Of a DNA stretch of 39,227 nt, positions 9,701 through 15,516 are shown piece after piece. The stretch spans positions 1 to 39,227 of the forward strand of contig JAKLER010000005.1 of NCBI GenBank assembly GCA_022711615.1, in the 5' to 3' direction. Position numbers and translations under genes: made by a program. Under the pieces are notes generated by a model. The model was not told the DNA's origin. It worked only from the letters and a program-made list of their open reading frames with translations, and searched no databases. The stretch's first letter is position 1. Each line of letters opens with the position of its first letter. The stretch is from Acidobacteriota bacterium (GTDB lineage Bacteria; Acidobacteriota; Thermoanaerobaculia; UBA5066).

Positions 9701-12391
9701 TTCGAGGTGACCTGCTCCGTGGGGGAGCGGCCGGTCTACGAGATGAAGACCGTCTTCGGCTTCTTCCCGCCCGCCGCGCTCGCGAGCCAGGCCGGGCTTC
9801 CCGTTCCCGACGCGCAGCGCGAGCTGCTGGAGCGGCCGGGAAACGTCCTCGTCGACCTGACGACGCGGGCCGCCGCCTTCTTCGACCCGCGCCGGCCGCG
9901 GATCGCGGGGCCGATGCTCCGGATGATCGACCGCGTCGACGGCCTCTGGCCCGGGGCGGGGAAGGCGGGCCTCGGCCAGCTGCGCGCCGTCAAGGACGTC
10001 GACGCGGGCGAGTGGTTCTTCAAGGCCCACTTCTTCCAGGACCCGGTGCAGCCCGGCTCCCTCGGGATCGAGGCGATGATCCAGGCGCTGCAGCTCTTCA
10101 TGCTCGAGGCGGGAATGGACGACGGGATCGTCGCGCCCCGCTTCGAACCGCTCGCGACCGGTGCGGACCTCACCTGGAAGTACCGCGGGCAGGTCCTCCC
10201 GCACCACCGGGCCGTCCACACGACGATCGAGATCACGGCGAAGGGGCGCGACGAGCGGGGCGCCTGGGCCATCTGCGAGGCGAGCCTCTGGGCCGACGGG
10301 CAGCGGATCTACGAGGCGACGAACCTCGGCATGCGGATCGTCCCGGGCAACCCGGCGGACGCGCCGCGGACGAACGAGATCGTCCTCGACCCGGAGAGCG
10401 ACCGCTGGCTCCTCGACCACCGTCCGACCTGGACCGTGCCGGCGCTCCCGATGATGAGCATCGTCGACCTCCTCGCCCGAGGCTCCACGGGCGACGGCCC
10501 CGTGACCGGCCTGCGCGACGTGCGCGTCGGCGGCTGGTTCCTCGTGGACGAGCCGCGGCGCCTCCGCACCGAGGAGTCGGGCGGGGTCGTCCGGCTCCTC
10601 GCGCCGACGCCGGAAGGGGAGAAGGAGGTCGCGCGGGCCCGCGTCGTTCGCGGCGAGTACGCGCCCCGCCCCGAGCCGCTCCCCGAGGCGCGCGGCGCGG
10701 ACGTCCCGCTCCCGTACGAGACGGGCGAGCTGTTTCACGGACCCGCGTTCCAGGTCGCCGAGCGCCTCGTGATGGGGAAGGGCGAGTCGTCGATCACGCT
10801 GCGCGCCGAGAGCGGCGTTCCCGTCGGTCTCCTGAACCCGGGCCTCCTCGACGGTGCGACGCACGGCATCCCGCACGCGGAGCTCCACGGATGGAACGAC
10901 GCCTCCGACCCGGGCAAGGTCGCGTTCCCCGCGTTCATTCCCGAGATCGACTTCTTCGGCCCGACGCCTGTCGCCGGAAGCATCCGGTGCGAGGTCCGGC
11001 AGCAGCCATACCTCGGCAGCCCCGATTACCCGGTCTTCCGGATCCAGCTCGTCGGACCGGACGGCGTCTGGTGCCAGCTCCGCCTCGTCGAGTCGTGCTT
11101 TCCGAAGGGGCCTCTCGGCTCGACCGACCCGGCGTCGCGCCGCGCCTTCCTGCGCGACCGGACGCCGGTCGAAGACCTTCGTCTCTCGCGCGTCGAGAAC
11201 GGCGCGACAGTCCTGACGGACGCGGACGTCGCGGCGACCGACTGGCTGCCCGGCACCGTCGCGGCGGTCTACGGCTCCCGCGAAACGGAGGAGATCGCCC
11301 GCGCCGAGCACGCGGCCGCGGCGCACGCGCTCCACCCGGGACGGGTCTTCGCGCAGCTCCCGCTCACGCGCTTCGACCTCGCCGCCGAGCGGGCGGGCGG
11401 CGAGGTGCGCGTCTCGGGCGACGGCCGGGGAAGGCTCGACCTGACGCCCGTCCGCCGGTTCTGGACGCGCTGGTTCGACCGCGGGCCGTGGCCCGTGGAG
11501 GACCTCTACTACGGCCTCGTCGGCCGCTTCGTCGGGCGCGTCGTCGTCGGAGACCCGGCGGCGTACGCGGCGCTCCGCGGCCGGAGCGTCCTCTACCTCG
11601 CGAACCACCAGACGGGCGTCGAGTCGCTCCTCTTCTCGATCGTCGCGTCGGCGCTGAACGAGGTCCCGACCGTCACGCTCGCGAAGATCGAGCACCGCGA
11701 GACCTGGCTCGGAAGGCTCATCGCACTTTCCTTCGCCTACCCGGGCGTGGCCGACCCGCGCCTCATGACCTTCTTCGACCGCGAGGACAAGGCGAGCCTC
11801 CCCCGCGTCATCGGCGAGCTCGCCGCCGAGATGAAGGGGCCGGGCCGGTCGGTCATGGTCCACGTGGAGGGGACACGGTCCCTGACCTGCCGCAAGCCGG
11901 TCGAGAAGATGAGCGGCGCGTTCGTCGACATGGCGCTCGCGGTCGGCGCCCCGATCGTCCCGGTGAGGTTCGTCGGGGGCCTGCCGGCCGAGCCGCTCGA
12001 GAAGCGCCTCGAGTTCCCGCTCGGCATGGGCCGCCAGGACATCCACCTCGGAGAGCCCCTGTTGCCCGAGCGCCTCGCCGGCCTCCACTACGGCGCCCGA
12101 AAGGCGCTCGTCGTCGCGGCGATCAACGCTCTCGGCGTCCCGAACGCCCTGGAGCAGCCCTACCCCGGCGACCCCGACTTCGAGAGACGCGTGAACGCCT
12201 GGCAGGCCGCGCGCGACGTCTCCCACGAGCACGCGACGCTCCGCGAGGTCCTCGCGGAGCTGGACTCGCCGGGCGACGAGGTCCGGCGGCTCCTCGCGCC
12301 CCCGAACGCCGCCGCCCTCGCCGGGGACGAGACCCCGGCGGGGCGGTGGCTGCGGGAGCTGGGCCGGAGGCTCCTGGGAGAGGGACCCTAG
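3740..12391 (+). CDS. pfa3: Pfa3/PfaC-type PUFA synthase subunit: KS-CLF-AT-DH-DH-DH(PKS)-AGPAT, 2883 aa
   Basis: Giant multidomain synthase starting with ATG 4 bases after the previous stop. Domains by eye: ketosynthase 3-430 with Cys189 (ACASS), His324 (HATGT) and His360 (GHL); chain-length-factor 455-740, a KS fold with Glu620 where Cys would be; acyltransferase 868-1190 with Ser954 in GYSSGE and probable His1068; Pro/Ala linkers around a helical block at 1314-1364; FabA-like hotdog pair with active half His1703/Asp1717; second pair with His2097/Glu2111, each preceded by a divergent half; PKS-type dehydratase about 2210-2465 with His2227 and Asp2371; an unassigned segment 2466-2600; and a lysophosphatidate-acyltransferase-like domain 2600-2830 with NHQTGVE at 2622-2628 and VEGTRS. 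This order matches terrestrial myxobacterial Pfa3, in which the terminal acyltransferase is thought to transfer the finished chain to lysophosphatidic acid. Its stop overlaps the convergent flotillin stop by 4 bases. No ER or PPTase gene is in the window. Confidence 0.92.
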   Translation: MPFAPIAIVGRSCVLPGALDPSALWELVAAGRDVVGEAPEERWGLEKSEVLRDPRGPAPDGAWSDRGGYVSGFEAVWDPAGFGVGERELEGLDPLAHWVLHTAREALRDAGDGRSGTVARPRTGAVFGNLGFPSEGMAAFARSVWTENGRAGEGAGVDPRNRFMSGGTATLLSRALGLGSGAFCLDAACASSLYAIKLACDRLHDGEADVMLAGAVQRADDLFLHVGFTALGALSRSGRSRPFHKDADGLVPAEGAAFVALKRLDDARRDGNTIHGVIRGVGLSNDGRGKGLLAPSEEGQERAIRAAYEEAGLGPEQVSLLEAHATGTPVGDAAEIRSTGAVFAGLGGVALGSLKSNLGHLITVAGVAGLLKVLGAMKAGQRPPTLHAEEPTRALDGSPFRLVEKLEPWPSDGPRVAAVSAFGFGGNNAHLVVSEDSAELDERVGMREAVPAPPPALAVVGLGCAVASAPDRRRFAEALFSNESLLDASGEGRLGPVELDLEGLRFPPKDLAQTLPQQLATLRAATEALAGSGPLPRERTGVFVGMEPDPEVARWGTRWRLARTARETGASAEWLRSARDAVVPVLEAAAVVGTMPNIPANRLSSQLDLGGRAFSVQAGEASGTTALSLAMRALRSRELDAALVGAADLSCEKVHSSAVGALADGAPNPPGDAAVVLVVKRLEDAERDGDRVWALIEEQGGADGEGREGGGAPLLLSGEGSTSLVPRFGHAHAASDLVHVAAAALSLHHRRLPGGRPWLPSGAFARAACVAVPNGPSIRLTEAEAHPRRGEDEAPRLRCFAGPDRAAVIDALRSGREGLGAEAAARLVVVARDGNFEDVRARALAHLEKGTPAGPGIHFRERPVGGDLAFVFAGAGAAYRGMGRDLLERLPGLADSLARRSRRLPRALAWSFEDDSREPTVLEQLWGASALCQLHAELTRGFLGIVPHAWLGYSSGETNALLASATWTDADALIEESESSGLFTRDLGGSFAAIERAWGTPVRWASFTVLAPVADVTAAVAREEKVHLAIVHGDEECVIAGDEDGCTRVVAALGEGRCLRLGYPLAVHVPELDTVRDAWLSLHRRSTTPPLPAASRSAARFYTNATGGSYAPTSESCAQAILGQANRTLDLRPTVLQAFEDGVRVFVEHGPQAACGRWIRAILGEREALVVSLDRKGQGLEATLDALAALVAAGVPLRAGALDELDTLLRGERPSPGSGRSLSFPAHPPAITIPPVPAVGARIGAADAREMTPAPALPPVIDEEWGVRPAEPAGLAAPRERSVTPVTPVTLVAPVAPVVPASPASSAPPALVPSAVLDGFRAHVAQLSRIQQDHVLVQQALHERFLSLRGSAMETFLHAASRAGTAQATPAPEAPTVPATPSVAPAPPVPPVAAVPSPVALVPVPAPTPRRDGELVGPRFDRRQLEVHAGGRISEIFGPAFAAQDAYERQVRMPLPPLLLADRVVGLSAEPASMGKGTIWTETDVTWDSWYLHQGYMPPGLMIEAGQADLMLISYLGVDLLNRGERVYRLLGCELTWHGDLPRAGDTLRFGIHLDGHAAQGPVRLMFFHYDCTNGHRPQLTVRNGQAGFFTDAELAESAGCLWSPEEQEIVPEPRLAPAAVRCTKSRFEREELEAFARGDAFGCFGAGFERAKTHTRSPRIPEGRMLLQDRVTELDPSGGPWGRGYLRAELDVKPDLWFFDGHFKNDPCMPGTLMFDGCLQAMSFYLAALGFTLPRDGWRFRPVAELPYQLQCRGQVTPSSRRLVTEVFVEEVVGGPTPTLFADLLCTVDGLKAFHARRVAIELVPDWPLEAMPALLAEAAADLRPAAEVDGFRFDRTSLLACAWGKPSKAFGPIYARFDGPTRVARLPGPPYLFMSRVTEVDGAIGVMKAGATTTVEYDVPADAWYFDENGARTMPFAVLLEAALQPCGWLSSYVGSALSVDEELGFRNLDGTGRLLGEVFPDSGTLTTRVKLNGVSATGTMIIVSFEVTCSVGERPVYEMKTVFGFFPPAALASQAGLPVPDAQRELLERPGNVLVDLTTRAAAFFDPRRPRIAGPMLRMIDRVDGLWPGAGKAGLGQLRAVKDVDAGEWFFKAHFFQDPVQPGSLGIEAMIQALQLFMLEAGMDDGIVAPRFEPLATGADLTWKYRGQVLPHHRAVHTTIEITAKGRDERGAWAICEASLWADGQRIYEATNLGMRIVPGNPADAPRTNEIVLDPESDRWLLDHRPTWTVPALPMMSIVDLLARGSTGDGPVTGLRDVRVGGWFLVDEPRRLRTEESGGVVRLLAPTPEGEKEVARARVVRGEYAPRPEPLPEARGADVPLPYETGELFHGPAFQVAERLVMGKGESSITLRAESGVPVGLLNPGLLDGATHGIPHAELHGWNDASDPGKVAFPAFIPEIDFFGPTPVAGSIRCEVRQQPYLGSPDYPVFRIQLVGPDGVWCQLRLVESCFPKGPLGSTDPASRRAFLRDRTPVEDLRLSRVENGATVLTDADVAATDWLPGTVAAVYGSRETEEIARAEHAAAAHALHPGRVFAQLPLTRFDLAAERAGGEVRVSGDGRGRLDLTPVRRFWTRWFDRGPWPVEDLYYGLVGRFVGRVVVGDPAAYAALRGRSVLYLANHQTGVESLLFSIVASALNEVPTVTLAKIEHRETWLGRLIALSFAYPGVADPRLMTFFDREDKASLPRVIGELAAEMKGPGRSVMVHVEGTRSLTCRKPVEKMSGAFVDMALAVGAPIVPVRFVGGLPAEPLEKRLEFPLGMGRQDIHLGEPLLPERLAGLHYGARKALVVAAINALGVPNALEQPYPGDPDFERRVNAWQAARDVSHEHATLREVLAELDSPGDEVRRLLAPPNAAALAGDETPAGRWLRELGRRLLGEGP

Positions 12392-13635
12392 CCCTTCTCT
12401 TCCGGCGCGCCGAGCCTCCCGACGACCTTCGCGAGGTCGACGCCGAAGGCGGCCTTGACCTGCTCGACGAGCTGGACGCCCTGCGCGACCTTCGCGGAGG
12501 CGGGGAGGTAGGCGACGCGGTCGACCTTGACGCTCTGGATCGTCTCGACGAGGGACGACATGACGCTCTGGAGCTTCTGCATGAGGAAGATGTCGCGGGC
12601 GTTCGGGCCGGCGGCCTTCCACGTCTCGATCATCTGGGTCAGGACGGCGGCGGTCGCCCGGCCGTCCTCCACGATCTTCGCGGCCCGGCCGCGCGCCTCG
12701 GCCTGCTTCTTCTCCATGTCGGCGCGGGCGGGGGCGACGACGTCGGCCTCGAGCTTCAGGCGGACCTGCTCGAGGCGCGCCTTCTGGACCTTCAGCTCGG
12801 CCTCGGCCTTGGCGATCGCGGCGGTCACCTTGCCGACCTCCTCGGCGATCATCGCCTCCTGGCCCGTCACGCACTGGGTGATCCGCTTCTCGGCCTCGGC
12901 CTGGGCGATCGCCCCCTCGGCGTCGACGAGGGCGAGGCGGGCGGAGAGGTTGTTCTCGGCCTCGCGCACGGAGGCCTCGGCGTGGGCCTGCGCCTCGGCG
13001 ACGCGGGCGCTCTTGTCGAGGGCGGCGGTCTGCTTGCGGCCGAGGGAGTTCAGGTAGCCGACGTCGTCGGCGACGTTCTGGATCTTCAGGACGTCGAGGA
13101 TCAGGCCGAGGCGGGAGAGGTCGTGCTCGGCCTCCTCGAGGAGCTTCTCGGCGAAGCGGAGCTTGTCCTGGTTGACCTCCTCGGGGGTGAGCTGCGAGAG
13201 GACGCCGCGGAGGTTCCCTTCGAGGGTGTCCTTGGCGACCTGAATGATCTGGGGGCGGCCCCTGCCGAGGAGCCGCTCGAGGGCGTTGTTCAGGAGCGGC
13301 TGGTGGCCCGCGACCTTGAGGTTCGCGACGCCCTGCACCGTGAGCGGGATGCCCCCCTTGGAGTAGGCGTTCGACACGGCGACGTCGACGGTCATGTTTG
13401 TGATGTCCATCCGGTCGACCCGCTCGAGGAGCGGCGTCCGGAGGGAGCTCCCCCCCTTGACGATCCGGTAGCCGACGGGGCGCCCCTCGACGGTCGACTT
13501 CCCGCCGGAGAAGACGAGGACCTCGTTCGGGGAGCAGATGTGGAAGAGGCGCTTGACGACGACGAGCGCCGCGGCGCCGAAGAAGAGGACGACGCCGACC
13601 GCGACGCCGACGACGGAGCCGAGGTCGCCGATCAT
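12388..13635 (-). CDS. Flotillin-like SPFH/band 7 protein, second paralogue (415 aa)
   Basis: Starts at ATG 13635, preceded by GGAGGT 7 bases upstream and overlapping the stop of the upstream flotillin by 4 bases (ATGA). An N-terminal hydrophobic segment at about residues 7-30 is followed by the SPFH region (NEVLVFSGGK, an LLERVDRMD segment, NAYSKGGIPL) and a long Ala/Glu-rich coiled coil at about 215-345. Flotillins oligomerise on the inner face of the membrane and organise microdomains. The similarity to the upstream gene runs the full length, so the pair is a tandem duplication. It is last in the nfeD-flotillin-flotillin operon. Family assignment is firm; the specific cellular process is unknown. 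Confidence 0.88.
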   Translation of the reverse strand: MIGDLGSVVGVAVGVVLFFGAAALVVVKRLFHICSPNEVLVFSGGKSTVEGRPVGYRIVKGGSSLRTPLLERVDRMDITNMTVDVAVSNAYSKGGIPLTVQGVANLKVAGHQPLLNNALERLLGRGRPQIIQVAKDTLEGNLRGVLSQLTPEEVNQDKLRFAEKLLEEAEHDLSRLGLILDVLKIQNVADDVGYLNSLGRKQTAALDKSARVAEAQAHAEASVREAENNLSARLALVDAEGAIAQAEAEKRITQCVTGQEAMIAEEVGKVTAAIAKAEAELKVQKARLEQVRLKLEADVVAPARADMEKKQAEARGRAAKIVEDGRATAAVLTQMIETWKAAGPNARDIFLMQKLQSVMSSLVETIQSVKVDRVAYLPASAKVAQGVQLVEQVKAAFGVDLAKVVGRLGAPEEKG

Positions 13636-14906
13636 CGCGCCACCTCCGTGCGGGCCGGGGAGAGGAGCGCGACGACGTCCACCCCCGTCGTCCGGCTCAC
13701 CTCGGCGAGGACGCTCCGCACCGCGGCCGGGTACGACGCGACGTACGTGGCGAGCGAAGAGCCGTCGCCGCCGTCGAGGAGGTGGGCCTCGCCGACCTCC
13801 ATCTCCTTCACCCGCTCGACGACGGTCCGGAGGATCTGCTCGAGGTTGTGGATGAGGAAGATGTCCTTCGCGTCGGGGCCGGCGCTCACCCACGCGGTCG
13901 TCATCAGCTTGAGCACCTCGGCGAGGGCCCAGCCGTTCTCCTCGATCGTCGCCGCGGCTCCGCGCGCCGCGAGGGCCGCGGCCTGCTGGGCCGCCTGGGC
14001 CGGGAGGACCTCCTCGGCCGTCAGGCGCGTCTCCTCGAGCTCCTTGCGGATGGCCTGGAGCTTCTGCTCGGCCTCGGCGCGGGCCTGGAGCGCGGCCTGG
14101 ACGGCGGTCTCCTCGGCGGCCTTCGCCTTCGCCTCGAGCTGCGCCTTGAGCGTCTTCAGCTCGTTCTCCTTCTTCGCGATCGCCGTCGCGGCCTGCTGGT
14201 TCGCGACCTCGCCCGTCCGGCGGGAGACGGCTTCGCCCTGGGAGGCTTCGGAGCGGGCGAGCGACTCGGCCATCTCCGCGTCGCGCAGGACCATCGCGAT
14301 CCGGGCGCGGCCGATGTTCGCGAGGTAGTTCGCCTCGTCGGAGATGTTCTGGATCTTCAGCGTGTCGAGCGTCAGGCCGAGCTTGCGGAAGTCCCCCTCG
14401 GCCTCGTCGACGAGGCCGGTCGCGAACTTGAGGCGGTCCTCGTTGACCTCCTCCGGCGTCATGTTCGCGAGGACGCCTCGGAGGTGCCCCTCGAGGCTCT
14501 CCTTGGCGACGCGCGCGATCTCGGCCGGGTCTCGCCCGAGGAAGCGCTCGATGGCGTTCCCGACGACGCGCGGGTCGGAGGAGACCTTGACGTTCGCGAT
14601 CGCGTGGACCCGAAGCGGGATGCCGCCCTTGGAGTAGGCGTTCGCCACCTTCAGGTCGATCGGGATCGACAGGAGGCTCATCCGGTCGACCCGCTCGAGG
14701 ATCGGGATCCGGACGGACCGCCCGCCGAGCACGACCCGGTAGCCGACCTGGCTCCCGTCGGCGAGCTTCCGCTTGCGCCCCGAGAAGATGACGACCTGGT
14801 TCGGCGGGCAGATGACGAGGATCGACTTCGCGAGGAGCGAGAGGATACCGAGGGAGACGGCACCCGCGACGACACCTGCTCCGATTCCGGCGAGAGAGTC
14901 GAGCAC
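13632..14906 (-). CDS. Flotillin-like SPFH/band 7 protein, first paralogue (424 aa)
   Basis: Start chosen at GTG 14906 because AGGAGGT lies 5-6 bases upstream. One membrane-spanning or re-entrant hydrophobic segment at about 5-32 precedes the SPFH domain (NQVVIFSGRKRK, ILERVDRMS, NAYSKGGIPLRV) and a charged heptad-rich coiled coil at about 210-340. The C-terminus (AKDIFLIHNLEQIL) has a clear counterpart in the downstream paralogue. It sits 25 bases after the NfeD-like gene; NfeD and flotillin are a classic bacterial pair implicated in membrane microdomain assembly and stress tolerance. The two paralogues probably form hetero-oligomers, which is an inference from the tandem arrangement. Confidence 0.88.
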   Translation of the reverse strand: MLDSLAGIGAGVVAGAVSLGILSLLAKSILVICPPNQVVIFSGRKRKLADGSQVGYRVVLGGRSVRIPILERVDRMSLLSIPIDLKVANAYSKGGIPLRVHAIANVKVSSDPRVVGNAIERFLGRDPAEIARVAKESLEGHLRGVLANMTPEEVNEDRLKFATGLVDEAEGDFRKLGLTLDTLKIQNISDEANYLANIGRARIAMVLRDAEMAESLARSEASQGEAVSRRTGEVANQQAATAIAKKENELKTLKAQLEAKAKAAEETAVQAALQARAEAEQKLQAIRKELEETRLTAEEVLPAQAAQQAAALAARGAAATIEENGWALAEVLKLMTTAWVSAGPDAKDIFLIHNLEQILRTVVERVKEMEVGEAHLLDGGDGSSLATYVASYPAAVRSVLAEVSRTTGVDVVALLSPARTEVAR

Positions 14907-14931
14907 GACGACCTCCTGGCTCTGGGGGTAG

Positions 14932-15468
14932 CTATTCCTTCCAGGGAGCGGGCTCGACCTCGGCGATCCCGTCCCGGAAGCGGACGACGACGACGCGTTC
15001 GCGGATCTGGATCGGCTCGCCGCCCGTCCGGGCGGGGACCTCGACGTCCTGGTCGGCGACGTGGAGGCGGATCTTCCCGAGGCCGTCGGGGAGGAGCGGG
15101 AGGACGACCTCGCCCTCCGTCCCGAGGAACGCCTCGGTCGAGGCCGGGCTCGTCGCGGCCCCGCGGCCGAGGGACCGGAAGAGGGTCGCGACGCCCGTGC
15201 CGACGACGAAGCCGAGGACGACCGAGACGGGGACGTGGACCGGGGCGCCGACGCCGAGGAGCGAGAGGGCCGTCCCCGCCATGCCGAACGCCCCGAGGGC
15301 GTAGGTCCAGAAGCGGAGAGAGAAGAGGTTCGAGAGGAAGGCGCCGTGGTCGGCGTCGCCGCCGCCGTGATCGTCCCCGGTGTCGTGGCTGTCCCCGTCC
15401 CCGTGGAAGACGGAGGCCCCGATCAGGACGAGGCCGAAGGCCAGCGCGGCGAGGTAGACGGTCAGCAT
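14932..15468 (-). CDS. NfeD-like membrane protein with OB-fold tail (178 aa)
   Basis: First gene of the flotillin operon. It has an N-terminal transmembrane helix (about 3-20), a His/Asp/Gly-rich loop (about 23-42), two or three further hydrophobic segments (about 50-110) and a C-terminal beta-rich region (about 115-175; TEAFLGTEGEVVLPL, IQIRERVVVVRF) typical of the NfeD OB fold. It lacks the N-terminal ClpP-like protease of long NfeD proteins, so it is a short, YuaF/NfeD1b-like form. The partner role with flotillin is family knowledge. The acidic/His loop could bind metal, but this is speculative. A -10-like TAAACT lies only 9 bases before the ATG, suggesting a leaderless mRNA. Confidence 0.8.
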   Translation of the reverse strand: MLTVYLAALAFGLVLIGASVFHGDGDSHDTGDDHGGGDADHGAFLSNLFSLRFWTYALGAFGMAGTALSLLGVGAPVHVPVSVVLGFVVGTGVATLFRSLGRGAATSPASTEAFLGTEGEVVLPLLPDGLGKIRLHVADQDVEVPARTGGEPIQIRERVVVVRFRDGIAEVEPAPWKE

Positions 15469-15477
15469 TTCGGGACG

Positions 15478-15483
15478 AGTTTA
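15478..15483 (-). promoter_or_regulatory. -10 element (TAAACT) for the nfeD-flotillin operon
   Basis: On the minus strand TAAACT ends 9 bases before the ATG at 15468, with no Shine-Dalgarno between. It shares the 48-base divergent gap with the histidine-kinase promoter. No clear -35 was seen. Confidence 0.5.
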
Positions 15484-15507
15484 CGCCGCCTCCGCGGGCG
15501 CTAGACT
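15480..15507 (+). promoter_or_regulatory. Promoter for the histidine kinase gene (TTTACG-N16-TAGACT)
   Basis: TTTACG at 15480-15485 and TAGACT at 15502-15507 are separated by 16 bases. The -10 ends 9 bases before the GTG start at 15517, so the transcript would be essentially leaderless. It overlaps the oppositely directed nfeD -10. Confidence 0.5.
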
Positions 15508-15516
15508 TCGCCCACG

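Noticed and set aside
8141-12874. Long minus-strand open frame under the Pfa3 dehydratase and acyltransferase domains
   Set aside because: Arg-rich shadow translation with no motif. It would also overlap both the Pfa3 gene and the flotillin gene.
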